A DNA stretch of 64,000 bases from Isoetes taiwanensis. Lineage: Eukaryota; Streptophyta; Lycopodiopsida; Isoetales; Isoetaceae. The notes beneath the pieces were generated by a model. The model was not told where the DNA came from, did no database searches, and saw only the letters and a program-made list of their open reading frames with translations. Positions 1 through 11,435 of the stretch are shown in pieces. The stretch lies in contig JAJEKV010000019.1 in NCBI GenBank assembly GCA_021234155.1, forward strand, positions 1,312,339-1,376,338, in the 5' to 3' direction. Positions within the stretch are counted from its first letter, which is position 1; each line of letters begins with the position of its first letter. The translations under genes and the position numbers were made by a program.

Positions 1-1589
1 GATCTTCTTCTTAGCTTTGATTTGAATTATCCTAGCTTTGATTTTCTTCGATCTAGCATAGCACAGACATGATCCAGCATAATAGCACAGGCATAGCTTC
101 GGCTTGCCTTTTATCCACGATCATGTAGGTCAGATCAGACCATGTAGTCCAGCATCAACAACATCAAGAATCAGGCATCAATCAAATCATTTCGGCATGT
201 CGAAGATGCAATCAAAACCCCAGCATACACAGCCCAGCCAGATATTTGCCTTGCAATTCCATCCGACCCGCAATTTGTCTCCGTTTTGCCACGTAGTTTT
301 GCTTCGACCATGACTTGCGGGGATTTGGCCCATAACCGCCTGCCCAACATCCCCCACTTTCTGCACAAGGATTCAGTACATCATCGGCAAGACCAACACA
401 GATTTTCGACATATCAGGTTTTGGATTGCTTTTGATTCTTTTAGACAATTTTATGTCCCAAAAAGAAGGAAACAGGCTTTCATTTTTTGTTAACCAGCAT
501 AGCAGCTTTTATTTTCACAACTTGTGCTTCAGCTTTGCTCCACAAGCCTCTGCCGTAGCTTTGATCTTCTGATATCCCAAAATACGATTCACGAGTTCTC
601 GCTCACGAATTTTTCATAGCCAATATCTGGCGGACACCGGCTCGATTGGCGGCTCGCTTGGAAGGTTTTACGCCATGATCAGACGGGCTCGGTGCAAAAA
701 TTCTACCACACCTGGTGGGGATCTTCTCAAGCAGTTCCTTGAAATTAGAGATAAACTTTGCCCACGTCTCTCAGCAGCAGAACATGATACGCTATCTCCT
801 GCCTTGGAACATACAATATTTGCCTCTAGTGTTATGATAGAAGCTCAACGGTTCCTTCAAATACTGATTACGCTTTCTTCCAAGACCCTGTCGAATTGCC
901 CTACAGAGCCATCACCCTCTTCGGGCCTTGTCGCGAGATAGCGATATCTGAGGCCCGATCACGGGACTTGGCGGGCCGAGAATGCCGCGAGGGCCCGAGC
1001 TAGGGCGGACATGAGCACATATGCGGGGACTTAGGCGGCTCGGCCTCATGCAAGGATACCATAATGGCCCGATGTCACGGGTAACTCGAGTTCAAGCATA
1101 GACCGCAATTTTCACAAGCATGGGAGGCGGGTTCCATCACCAGATAGGCGATCCGAGCAAGATAGAGGACTTAATCTACGCGCCAGTGGGGCTACGAGAG
1201 CGGACTCTTGCTCGGATCTTTGAACAAAAGCTGCAAATTTTTCAGCGATATCATGCACATTCAGGCTGACCTAGTATTGCCATAGCGGCCCGAGTTGGGG
1301 CCCGAGAGACGGACCGACCTCCTCATATAGCCGTACACTTGGCACCTCTCGGGACCCGATTATATGTGCTCCGGCCACGGCGATCATTTGAAGAATACTA
1401 GATTCTGGAGTTCGGGAGGATCTCTCCCACATCTGATTAACTAAGCGGACGGGGAGTTGTGTAAAGTCCAGAGGCTCGGATCTGAGAACAAATGGGCGGT
1501 GTCTGAGGGGGGCACAGCTTTCATTCGCGACCACTGGCCTGAGCACCCTTGGATGGGATATGCATAGTGCCTTATTAGTTAGCTCTTTT
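1..1589. other. No recognisable gene
   Basis: I see no convincing gene here. About 1-660 is AT-rich with short imperfect repeats such as TAGCTTTGAT. About 880-1560 is more GC-rich, with many GGCCCGA-like words. It leads into a LINE 3' tail at 1590 and may be its degraded body, but I could not recover a reverse transcriptase or zinc-finger motif from any frame. Confidence 0.3.
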
Positions 1590-1763
1590 TGTTATTTATT
1601 TCATGTTTTGTTACGGGGCTTCGTCTCCATGCTGTACTTTGTTTAGGCTTAGGCCTTTTTGTTCTGTTGGGGGGCTCATGCCCTCTTTCTTTATTCTGGT
1701 CCCATAACCCGATAGGGTTCTCGTGGACGATAAAAAACTTATCTTATCTTATCTATCCATACT
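1590..1763 (+). mobile_element. LINE 3' tail with TTATC repeats
   Basis: The segment has the shape of a non-LTR retrotransposon 3' UTR: T-rich text, the phrase CCCATAACCCGATAGGGTTC, then a GGACGATAAAAAA-like run into (TTATC)n at about 1734-1756. A related tail (CCCATAACCCGTTGGGTTC, then TTATC repeats) lies at 6495-6645. The LINE ORF near 31 kb ends in a similar way (GGACGTTAAAATAAA) but with TTCC repeats. I infer a 5'-truncated or decayed LINE insertion. Confidence 0.5.
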
Positions 1764-1809
1764 AATAAATCGAGACATATTGCTTAGACAGGATGCCATT
1801 CATTGCTCA

Positions 1810-2040
1810 TATGTGTTACAGACCAAGAGCAAGTCGTGCTTGCAGGCCTTGGAACCCAGAGTCTGCCTTGGGAATGCCACGGGGTGGCCTGGGAACGTTT
1901 CGAGAGTACTTACCGCCTAGGGGCGACATGGGGTTATATTTTTAAATGGGTAAACTTTCGTATGTTAAGGTGGCTTTTAATTAAATTATAAAGTTCTCTT
2001 ATAAAAGCCACTAAAAATATGGGGTTGATGTGGCATCACC
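1810..2040 (+). repeat. LTR-like direct repeat, copy 1
   Basis: This stretch shares an ordered set of blocks with 6350-6705 in the same orientation: CCAAG.GCAAGTC, CGCCTTGGGAATGCC, GGTTATATTTTTAAATGG, GTTAAGGTGGC and GATGTGGCATCACCCC. The copies flank integrase fragments of an old chromovirus, so they are plausibly its LTR remains. Copy 2 also carries an inserted LINE tail. Confidence 0.5.
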
Positions 2041-2045
2041 CCATT

Positions 2046-2690
2046 CTGCGGTAATGCCAACTCATATGATGTGGTATCTAACCTTTTAACAGTCTTAAAA
2101 GATCCAATATATCTCGAGGTTAACTTAGGTACATGCCTTTTAACCAACGATTTAAGGGTGCTGATTCGTAATGATGAAGAATACACAATCCTTAAGAACA
2201 CATAGTCTCATAGGTAACGTCACATCTATGCTTATTAGCACACACCTGAGCGCGATCTTGTGCTGACATTGAAGCAAAATTGCATTCATGTCATCCAACA
2301 TATTCACGGCGGCATCCGTCTTTAGATACTTATGTATACCAGCATAAGTTCTGGAATTTCGCCCCATCATAGCAACAAAGGGAGTCATCTTAATACTCGT
2401 ATGATGGTACATTGGTTATCACATAAACTCTAGATAAGGCAAATACTCCTCCCAGCGGGTTTGGCATTCATGGACAAAACTTCTCAACATATCCTCCAGG
2501 ATCATGTTGATTCTTTCAGTTTGGTCATCCATTTATAGGTGGTTACCACTACTCGTTCTCAAACGTACCTTAAGAACTTTCATAAGGTCCCTCCAAAAAT
2601 GACCTATAAACTTGGTGTCCTGATCACTTTTGATAAACAAAGGCAAACCAAAAAGAGGGAAAATATATCTCATATATGCAGTCTCTGCAT
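2046..2690 (-). pseudogene. Chromovirus integrase fragment, inverted copy
   Basis: Read on the minus strand, this matches the plus-strand integrase and C-terminal region at about 5400-6040. Shared parts include the peptide MTPFVAMMGRN and the following KYLKTDA. Stop codons and frameshifts are frequent, so it is non-coding. It forms a large imperfect inverted repeat with the plus-strand copy about 2.7 kb away. It is either a second, oppositely oriented insertion or a rearranged piece of the same family. Confidence 0.75.
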
Positions 2691-3019
2691 ATTGTCTAGG
2701 GTTCTAGCAATCAAGGATTGCTCTTCTTGGAACCCCACACGGTAATGCTTGTTTGTCGCGTCGCCGACAATAGTCTTTGTTGGAGTATTGCTCCCGAGCC
2801 TACTCCAGCGACAGCGATTACTTCATACACTAGCTGCCAAGTCTGCACATTGGGCTGGATTGCCCCTAGGGTGTCGGGTACCAGAGGGTTGCTCACTAAC
2901 GGCCGGTTATGGAAGGGCAATGTCGAAAAAACTTTTAGGTCTTGGATAGGGGATACGTAAGCGATTCAAAGATTAGTATGCACCTCATTTTGATAGTCGC
3001 CATGCACTAATATCACTCA
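2691..3019. other. No recognisable gene
   Basis: This is a spacer between the inverted and direct integrase fragments. Short open frames exist on both strands, but none resembles a known family. It may be further decayed retroelement sequence. Confidence 0.3.
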
Positions 3020-3135
3020 AAGTCAATGCAAATCGGGGACTTCATAGTCTCTTTGCCTAGAATGTAAGGCGAGAACACTTTCGGTATGGGTGATTGTTGA
3101 TTGCCTAACTAAGTACGTCAAATTTATGGCCTCAA

Positions 3136-5374
3136 CACTAGAGTTGTCCACTGGACCATCTGCGGTCCATGAACTAAAATTGGTTCATCATACCTCTGCC
3201 ACTTAAACCCATATATCTAGAGATGAACTTCTCCATTTTGCAATCTACCACCACCTTTTGAATCTTCACTTGATTCTTTATGATGTACAAGAATTTCATG
3301 ACCAATGGATTCACCCATATCTTGTGGTGATTGTCCAAACCTCATACAATTTAGCAGTTTTTGTACTAGTCCAGAACTGCATTCTTCGTGTTTTCTAGCA
3401 CAAAGGGGTCCAAACCTTGCTAAAATCAAAAGCAAATGATGTTTTATGATGAAACATATTAATTTGCATGTTCCCAAGTTTTCACTATTATATGACATTA
3501 GATGAAGTCGCCATACCCAATTTTGCTCAAAAGGGTTGTTTGAGGGTATGAATTATTTCTCTCTTACTATTACAAGTTTTGGCCTAATTCTTGTGGCCAT
3601 AAGTTGTTGACTCTAAAACTATAGTTCAATGTTTTTTTTTGAAGCATTCATAAGTTATAATGCTTTCAATGTTGATTAAAGAATCTCTTATATAGAATTT
3701 AGGACAAAAATAAATCTAAAATGATTCAATAAAACTCGTATATCACCTTTAGAAGGGTAACTAAAGATGTACGCTATGCACTACAATTATATCTACGTAG
3801 ATTATAATTTTATCAACCTATATCTAGTAGCTAATCATGCATTCTCTACATTTGGTTGTGTTTGTGACTACGGGTATTGGAGTTTAAGTATGCTAATTGT
3901 ACATATAAGTTCATCTTTTTAGGAAATGCTATATTTTTAATGAATGCAAGCCTTCATTAGCAATATAGATCTCAAATTTCATGTCAAAATGACGTAGTAG
4001 TTGCAAGATTTAAATATAAATATCCATGGACCATTAATGGTAAATACTTGGACTTGTCAAAATTTGAATTACTTAATCAAGATGGCACTCTTTTTCAACT
4101 CACATATGATAACACATGTGCATAGAGATCCTTGATGTCATATGTTGCAAAAAACACAAAGAAATCTACTTCTCTCTTGCTATCCTCTTGTATTTCTTTG
4201 CGGAAGTATTGTAGGTTAAGTATGATAATAATGCATGTAGATAATCTTTCATGATATAAACTATATTTTTTTATGGATGCAAGCTTTCCTTGGTAATATA
4301 GATCTCTAATTTCATGTTAAAATAATTTGCTATATGCAAGAGTTGAATACAAATGGCCATTGACTATTTATGGTCCATAATTTATGGCAACTTGTTATGT
4401 CTTAAAAATATAACTTTTGAAGGTCACAACTCAAAGCATATGCTTCAAAATTCATGAAAGACGTAATTTAGCAAATAATTTGAAGTTGATGCTAAAATGC
4501 TTAATCCAAATAAAAAAATATGTGTATTACATATTTTTAATGAATAGAGTGACTCATGAACTACTCATTTGCAAAAATTCACATTGCAATCGATTAACAT
4601 GAGGAAGTTCTTGAATTATAAACAAACTGTGGACCAAGAATGGTCTCAGGACAGAAATCTTTCATGATTTTTTTAGAACAAGTACTATGTTGTTTTGTGT
4701 GCTTTTTTTTTTTTGCATTTGTCTCATATTGTTATAAGCTTTCATATTATAATTTTTTGAAGGACAAACTTCAATCATTCTTCTTTTTCTTTTCAGTATA
4801 GACATAAATTATTGATCGATCGTATTAAAAATTGTACGAAAAAACCAAAACATAGAAATCAAGACCAATAAACATTTTTCTAGGATGAAACAACTTGTTC
4901 ACTACTTATATTCCAAATTCAAGCCAAAATTCATTTATTGGAAAAGTTAGAGATTTGATTAGAAAACGACCTTACAGGAACCATTATTGGTCCACGGAAG
5001 GCGAGCTTTCGTTTTGACCCTGTCATGTTCGAAGAACTCTATCTTCCTTCTCATACCTCGGAATGAGGTGTAGTTTTTTGTATTGTATTCTTTAACTTGC
5101 ATAGGAAAATAAGAAAATACTGAAAAAATTCAAAAAAATTGTTTCATTAAGACAGTTTTACCTTATGTAAATGTAAGGCAGTCTTGGCATGACCCCCTTG
5201 GATTTACAGAATCGAGGTAGATAAATTTTTAAGTATTTTTTATATGGAATATGACTGCCGTATATGAACTTCTAAGAAGGCTTTTGTTGAATTTTGAGCC
5301 ATTGATTTTATATGAATTTTAAAGTGAACAGTGCAAATGCACCATTTTTGGTCCATTGCCTGACAACTCTAGTG
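3136..5374. mobile_element. 2.2 kb TIR element at a TTAA-like site
   Basis: The ends are 13 bp perfect inverted repeats, CACTAGAGTTGTC at 3136-3148 and its complement at 5362-5374. Similarity continues inward as a shared TGGACCA. Flanks are TCAA (3132-3135) and TTAA (5375-5378). Removing the insert plus one four-base copy leaves the surrounding integrase frame continuous, which fixes the borders well. No transposase frame is visible inside, so the element is non-autonomous. A TTAA duplication is the hallmark of piggyBac-type insertion; the CACTA-like first bases would instead suggest CACTA, but that family makes 3 bp duplications, which would break the frame. The superfamily is therefore tentative. 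Confidence 0.7.
3152..5354. repeat. Recurrent GGACCA/TGGTCC palindromes in degenerate units
   Basis: Six small palindromes of the form GGACCA-spacer-TGGTCC recur inside the 2.2 kb element, at about 3152-3170, 4028-4040, 4353-4375, 4630-4646, 4977-4992 and 5341-5354. The text around them is also repeated in degraded form. For example 3920-4050 and 4255-4390 share AATATAGATCTC, AATTTCATGT and a following palindrome. The interior looks like a row of decayed units of roughly 280-360 bp. Confidence 0.55.
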
Positions 5375-6344
5375 TTAAAGGAGGATGCTACTGGTCCAGA
5401 TGTAGCAACTGCATATATGAGATATGTTTTCCCTCTTTTTGGTTTGCCTTTGTCTATCATAAGTGATCGGGACACCAAGTTTACAGGTCATTTTTTGAGG
5501 GACCTTACGAAAGGTCTTAAGGTACATTTGAGAATGAGTAGTGGTAACCACCCACAAACGGATGGCCAAACTGAAAGAATCAACATGATCCAGGAGGATA
5601 TGTTGAGAAGTTTTGTCCATGAATGCCAAACTCGTTGGGAGGAGTATTTGCCTTACCTAGAGTTTGCATATAACAACAGCCATCATACGGGAATTAAGAT
5701 GACTCCCTTTGTTGCTATGATGGGGCGAAATCCCAGAACTTATGCTGGTATGCATAAGTATCTAAAGACGGATGCCCCGTGAATATGTTGGATGACATCA
5801 ATGCAATTTTATTTTAATGTCGGCAAAACTTGCGAAGAACGCAAGGTCGCGCTCAGAAGTATGCTAATAAGCGTAGAGGTGACGTTACCTATGAGGAAGG
5901 TGACTATGTGTTCTTAAGTATTGTGTACCTTAAAACCGTTGGTTAAAGGGCATGTGCCTAAGTTAATCCCGGTATGCTGGACCTTTTAAGATTGTCAAAA
6001 GGTCAGGTACCACAGCGTATGAGTTGGCGTTATTGCAAGATATTGGGATCCATCCTGTATTTCATGTAAGCCAGCTTAAGCGATCTATACTAGATCTGGG
6101 ACAATGTTGTTAGTCACGAGAGTATACGCTAGTGTTAAGCTCATTTTGTAACACCCTGGCCGGATTCTAGATACTTCGTTTTCGGCCGTTCATGCAATAG
6201 AGATATTCGTGAATATCTAGTCTTGTGAGAAGCCGGTCTCCACGCCGAGATGCCACTTGGGAGGCGGATGAGTTTGTGCAACGTTTTCCTCATTTGAAAC
6301 TCTAGACCTTGAGGACAAGGTCCTAAGGTGAGGAAAGAAAATTA

Positions 6345-6705
6345 TTCTGGACCAAGGGCAAGTCAGCTTGCGGGTCTTGGGACTAGAGTACGCCTTGGGA
6401 ATGCCGAGGGGGGCACAGGAACATTCCAGGGGTACTACCCCTAGGGGGCATGTGGTTATATTTTTAAATGGTTAAACTTTAGGTATGTTAAGGTGGCATT
6501 ATCTTATCTTATTCTTGGTAGCCCTTTCATATTTGGTTGTTGTGTTTTGTGATGGGGCCTAGTCCCAGTCTTAGATATCTTGTCCCATAACCCGTTGGGT
6601 TCAGGTGGGCGTAAAAAATTCATCTTATCTTATCTTATCTTATCTTATAAAAGCCAAGAAACCATTGAAATATGGGATTGATGTGGCATCACCCCATTGG
6701 TTGGG
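6345..6705 (+). repeat. LTR-like direct repeat, copy 2, with LINE tail inside
   Basis: This is the second copy of the repeat at 1810-2040, lying just after the chromodomain-like end of the integrase relic, where a 3' LTR would be expected. At about 6495-6645 it is interrupted by a short LINE 3' tail ending in (TTATC)n, after which the LTR-like text resumes (GATGTGGCATCACCCC at about 6680). Confidence 0.5.
6495..6645 (+). mobile_element. Short 5'-truncated LINE tail
   Basis: The insertion ends in CCCATAACCCGTTGGGTTC, a GTAAAAAATTC stretch and at least five TTATC-type repeats (about 6612-6645). It resembles the tail at 1590-1763. It splits a block that is continuous in the other LTR-like copy. 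Confidence 0.5.
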
Positions 6706-7734
6706 GCATTTAAAAGGGAAAATTGAAGTTGAGCAGCGATTACGATACAAAAGGCTGGATCGATGGAGATGCTCGGATCTATAGGAGGAGAGCTTCGATT
6801 TTAGTTCTAGTAGAAGCCCATCTGCCTTTTTCGAATTTCTTGGCCCTAGTAGCTTTATAAAAGGATTTGGTGACGATTTTTGGAATGACAGTTTTACCTC
6901 TGGAGCCAAACAATTGGAGTATTCCGCTTTCCTTGGCTGCTTTATTTTCTGCCTTTGAGGGTTTAGGGCCATTTCGAATTGATTGGGAATCAATTGACGG
7001 CTGTTAAACAACTTCATATTTTGGTCTTTGCTTGTGAGGTCACTCCGTTCTTGGGCGTTCATGACTTACGGTTGAGCAATCACTCTTTGCACTATCAAGT
7101 TCTTGTGATAAAACTTGAGGAAAATTTGGGCTTGGCTGATCACAGGGATCAATAACGGTTGTGTGTGGGGAGTTATGGGAACTCACGGTTGAGGGGAACT
7201 CTGGGAGTTCTAGGTAGCACAATTGAACCTACTTCCTATAGGTTGTGACAGTATGCCATAAGATAAGCAATTTGTATTCATGGCCAATTGCTATTGCTAT
7301 GTTTCCCTATCAATGCATTGCGGTGACTCAGGGGAGGGGGTAATTGTATGTAGCATACTAGTAAATTTCCCACCAATGGTGGGCTTTACATGTGATTGTT
7401 CATCTTTTGTGATGGTTTAGTGTGTTGAAAGTTTGTAAATGTTTTGACCACAATGAGAAAAGTGTGCAGTAATGCATTCACAAAATTATGTTGAAAATCT
7501 ATCTATGTCTTATTATCCAAACATAGTTGATGGGTATTAAATCTATAGAAGTTTAGGGGCTATTTCATCCCGTAGAATCTCTTTGTAGACTACATTTAAA
7601 GTGAACCTCCTATTATTTTTTAGCAGTGCTCCTTGCCTTGAGGTGTCTTGAATGTATACCTTCACTCCATGTTGTGTGGTGCATCTTGAGAATCACGACA
7701 TAGAGTTAACCAGTGTGTGAAGGCGGCGTTGGTA
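6706..7734. other. No recognisable gene
   Basis: There are open frames of 60-140 codons on the minus strand (6640-7062 and 7040-7222), but their translations show no domain I recognise and their composition is not convincingly coding. They could be remains of the neighbouring retroelements. Confidence 0.3.
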
Positions 7735-8630
7735 GGTAGATGCCAGCGGAGGTCATGGGGCGGCCTTGTGACTTGTTTATGGTCATCGAGAATCACGAGT
7801 CGCCGAAACTGTATTCGGTTGAAGGGGAGGAGGTCGTTGTCGATGGTTCTAGGGTTATTCTTGGTATGAGGACTTCGTGTTCCTTTATAATTATGCGTGA
7901 TTATCTTTGCATCTATGATCCTTGGGTGTGCTTTGATGGCGAGGCGGAGTGCCGTCGATTCTGAGATCGGCCTTTGGGTTTAAGTAGGATGATGATTGCA
8001 ACGAGTCCTTGATGTGTAGCTTATCGCGGTGGCATGCGAGAAGGTGTCAAGTGGTTGATGAACTTCGATTGGAAAATCCTTGTAGTATCTTAAGCCTTAC
8101 TGCGGCGATGGTATCTATGCTTTCGTATATGTATGGAGTTGTCCATTCAACCTTAAGAAGACCTTATCGTTGATCCTTAGTGTGTCTTCATTCTTTGGTG
8201 TTAGGATGGCCTTGTCATACGACAGGTGCACATTTGCCTCTGTAATTTCCTTGTCAAAGATGTTGTCAATCAGGTCGTCTTCGACAATGCATTTTTCGGA
8301 TATCTCCACCAAGTCACGGTTGAGCCCTGGCTCATTGTTCATCTGTTCCCGTTCTTAGGAGCGTAGTAGCCAATTTGAGAAGATTTGCTCTCCTTTTCCG
8401 ACCCGCATGTTTTGCATCAGTTTGTAGGTCTTGAAGTTAGTCCACAATGGGTTGCTCTTGACACACCGAGATGACTTCCTTCTTTGTCAAAAATCACCGC
8501 CGGTGAGCATTATCATTCTGCCAAATGGCCTGTCATCCTGGCGTATCTCACGTAAAAGCATGTCAACTACAGTGTCTCTATATCAGTTCTTTGGTTTGAA
8601 TGCTTATGACGAACCCGTGCAAAAAGAATA
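7735..8630 (-). pseudogene. Helitron helicase relic
   Basis: Minus-strand frames give a decayed PIF1-type helicase of the Helitron RepHel protein. In order they are: a DRPFG...MLTGGDF segment (the GGDF motif) at about 8500-8560; a KSNPLW..FK..KL..NMR segment; then about 8115-8342 with DLIDNIFDKEI and YDKAILTPKNEDTLRINDKV; then VLIPRITLEPS and SMTINKSQGR (helicase motif VI region) down to about 7740. Several frameshifts and stops separate these blocks. The Walker A region and the whole Rep part were not found upstream. It is a dead fragment, distinct from the larger Helitron at 45.6-50.1 kb. Confidence 0.8.
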
Positions 8631-9480
8631 ACCACTCATTAGAAGCCCGTGGTGGCTTCCATGACAGTCCAATCATATATATTAGGGCAACCTTGACTTC
8701 AAAGATATGAGCACCTGATGCAAAACAAATACTGGAGGCCTAGAGCCTCCTCCATATCACTATAAACTGGACATTAAAGAAAATCCATTCACTATAAACC
8801 GGACATTAAAGAAAAACTATAACTGAACACTTGATCATATCAATCAAAATCATGAACTTAAATGTTTTTCTTAAAAGCGAAAGCAGAATATTATCAAGAT
8901 TCTCACAACCCATAAACGCCATGCAAGGCAATAACATGTTACATCGCCAAGTCACAAATGCCTATTGCTAAGGTGTTAATGCTATGGTCTCTTGATTGTG
9001 AAAGCATGCATGGCCCAATATAGTGTTGTGCCAAGAATCATAATCATGCCAAATATTCCAATACAAAGGGATATAAGCAAAGCACAAGATGCAAGTAAAT
9101 GAATGATGAATAGGAAGAAATGGTTTTATGTTGGTCCGAGACAATAATCTCCAATAGAACGAAATTTAACATGAACTAAAAGCCAAAAAAAGGGGAATCT
9201 AATCGAGTACATTCAGGCAGATTAAGATTCCTGACTTCAAAATCCTCATCTTTGTCAGAGATATTCTCTCTTATTTGTTCTTCCCAAAGTGTGGACTCAC
9301 ACATTACAGATTTGATGGCAAGACTTTTATAAAACCTAAGGGTCCTCACTGACAATGCCCGTAACATAGAGTTCCACGCATGCGAGCTATCATAAGGATC
9401 AAGTAAGCAAAGTGGTGAACATATATGTCGGGACATATGATACTATCGGCGTCGAGATTGCTATTCAACCGTACATACCA
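8631..9480. other. No gene seen; small tandem repeat
   Basis: This is AT-rich sequence. Near 8756-8815 a unit of about 32 bp containing CACTATAAAC and GGACATTAAAGAAAA is present twice. A minus-strand frame at 9176-9436 has no recognisable domain. Confidence 0.3.
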
Positions 9481-9826
9481 TCATAATCTTTGCAAAGTAT
9501 TATAGCATACATACCTTACGTTTGTAACTAGCCATCCTGTTGAAAGACGTTGATGCTTTGTTGCTGCTGTATTTGTGTCAGGGAACTTGAATTCAGTACC
9601 TTGAACTGGATCTCCATCTTTGTATAAACCTACAGGCATAAACTCAATTTGCTTCACAAATCCTCGCTGCTTCACAAATGCGCTGTAAAGGTTGCCATAA
9701 AATACATGCCCAAACCATACAAATACTATATGCTAAAGGTTTTACAAATGCGATCTTTGCCATAACCTACCTTCTAAATGTAAACCATACTGACCCAGCT
9801 TAGTAGCGACTACACTTCAAGAAATC
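9481..9826 (-). other. Possible exon of unidentified gene
   Basis: A minus-strand frame (about 9510-9680) encodes KQIEFMPVGLYKDGDPVQ followed by FKFPDTNTAATKHQRLSTGW and runs into a plausible donor, AAG|GTATGT. Its codon use and composition look more coding than the neighbouring text, but I do not recognise the protein. It lies left of the 13.1 kb retrotransposon, on the same strand as the DEG-like gene to the right. I could not match it to the DEG family, so it may belong to another gene. Confidence 0.3.
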
Positions 9827-9831
9827 ATGTC

Positions 9832-11415
9832 TGTGACGCTCCCAGAATATATACGACCCTCGGACGTATACATACGGGGACTTTCCCCTCCCATGGCGAT
9901 CATCTCACCATGGCGGGGCCCCTCCGTCATTTTGGGCCATCTATGAAATGAGGCCGAAGAAGGACTGAAAGGGGTCATTCATTACGCCTTCAATGGGACT
10001 CCTACGTCGGAAGCATGAATACAAGGGTTAGCACACGCGCCGCGAATATACATAAATAACCACCACGAAGGGTGGCGCATCCATCAAAATACCAGCGGCA
10101 TAGAATATGCATCTAATCCTAAGCGCCCAAAACCGGGTTCTACCCGGCTCGGACTCCGGTGAGGATCGGCCCGGTTTGGGCCTCAAGAGATCAGCCGGGC
10201 CAGAGTCTTGGCATGGCGTTGGCTGGCATAGAACATCGGCTAGGGTTGTCCACTCCATCCGCCCCTCCTGTGCACACTTTGCAGATGGGTCAATTCATGC
10301 TATGGCTTCGCTATAGCCTTCCGGAGACGCAGGTCCAAGGGATCACCCTTTTGAGCCTACTCCAGGTTCATGGCCTTTGGTCCAGATGAGGCAGGTCGGG
10401 CGTCCCCTTCGAGAATCCGCGGTGGTTCCATGGGTGAGCTAGAGAATCACGTGCGCATCGGCGACCCCCGCATCCGTGCAGACTTACTCACCCTAAATCT
10501 ACTCAAAGTGCAAGGTGCTCCATCACGGATCACACCTCTACACCCAGGGAGTGTCAGACCCATACCCGGCCCTCTACGTGACCGGCTATCAGGCCTAGCC
10601 CACTGTAGGAGTCTCAGGAGCCTTGTATGCTCGTGCAAGACCCCACCCCTCATGTCACCACTGTGTTCCTTGTCTGGTGCTAAGCCAGACCATAGCATCT
10701 AGGACCCGGTGGGCTCTTGTGCACGGCCGCATTTAATGGGACTCTGAGGCTATCTAGGAGCATACTACAATACACGGCTCGAGGGTCTCTACCCCGTAAT
10801 CCCCGTTTAGAGTCAGATTTAAACAAAGAACTAACAATCCATCCTTTTCGAGTAGAAACCGAGAATCGAATATAAAGAGGCTTGTACAATCAAGGGTTAG
10901 TTTCTATGATTGAATCACAAAGAAACGAGAAAGGACACAACCAAAGCGTTATCTAGAATTCACATAGCCACCTACGAATTACGGGCTGGACTCATTTCCA
11001 TGGGGCGCCTCCATCTCACGGGAGTTGAGAATTCAGGCTGTTGCCTCCACGGGGGGCGGTATGGTGATTCTCTGCAGGTGTATGATGGCGCTCAGCTCCT
11101 GGCCTTCCTTGGTCGATCTTGAGGAGTCAATCCGGGGATAGGGGTCAAGTTGGCATCCAAACTTGGCAACCCCATCTTTACTTGTCGATTGGGGCGGTGT
11201 GGCCTTCCCAAATGGTAATTAGCCTAATTTCCTAGGTTATAGGTTATTATTATTAATGTGTTAAATTAGCATAGCTAATTTAATCCTTTTTAAGGTAACC
11301 CCCTAGGTTGCAATTAAGTTCCCCTACCCCCATGGTAGCGTGGTGACGTGCTTGTATTTGTATGTGTCCCATATAAATACGTGACGGAGACCGTATAACT
11401 ACATGGAACGTCACA
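9832..11415 (-). repeat. 3' LTR of the chromovirus
   Basis: This is the left LTR, 1584 bp, the 3' LTR in element orientation. It begins TGTGACG and ends CGTCACA on the plus strand, a perfect terminal inverted heptamer. It is collinear with the right LTR. Long stretches are almost identical (for example 10201-10380 against 21716-21897), while GC-rich parts differ by many small indels. Open frames inside (such as 10370-10702) are on either strand and are not genes. Confidence 0.96.
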
Positions 11416-11435
11416 TTCTCCCCTCCTAAAAAAAA
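11416..11435 (-). promoter_or_regulatory. Polypurine tract (plus-strand primer)
   Basis: Directly inside the 3' LTR the minus strand reads a T-run followed by AGGAGGGGAGAA and then TGTGACG of the LTR. A purine run abutting the 3' LTR is the plus-strand DNA synthesis primer of LTR retrotransposons. Confidence 0.9.

Larger units (their letters stand above)
3020..6330 (+). mobile_element. Chromovirus integrase-chromodomain relic, split
   Basis: The remains of a Ty3/gypsy integrase and C-terminus lie in two blocks. At 3020-3135 the frame gives DFIVSLPRM and VDCLTKYVKFMA, the start of the integrase catalytic core. The core resumes at 5375 with ISDRDTKF (catalytic Asp region), HPQTDGQTER (catalytic Glu region) and AYNNSHHTGIKMTPF. 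After a frameshift come a GPFKIVKR-like C-terminal domain, HPVFHVSQLKR and, near 6200-6320, a chromodomain-like EYLV...DATWE tail. The 2.2 kb between the blocks is an inserted element (3136-5374). The relic is frameshifted and truncated, with no gag or RT present. It belongs to the chromovirus group but is not the same copy as the full element at 9.8-22.9 kb. Confidence 0.85.

Noticed and set aside
3136-5374. Calling the 2.2 kb insert a CACTA element
   Set aside because: The TIR starts CACTA, but a 3 bp duplication (CAA/TTA) does not match and would leave the split integrase frame shifted. Four bases restore it.
7740-7964. 74-codon plus-strand ORF starting MPAEVMGRP
   Set aside because: It is the shadow of the minus-strand Helitron helicase relic.
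9481-9826. Next exon of the DEG-like gene left of the retrotransposon
   Set aside because: The coding-like frame has no DEG similarity and its phase does not fit exon D, so it is left unassigned.
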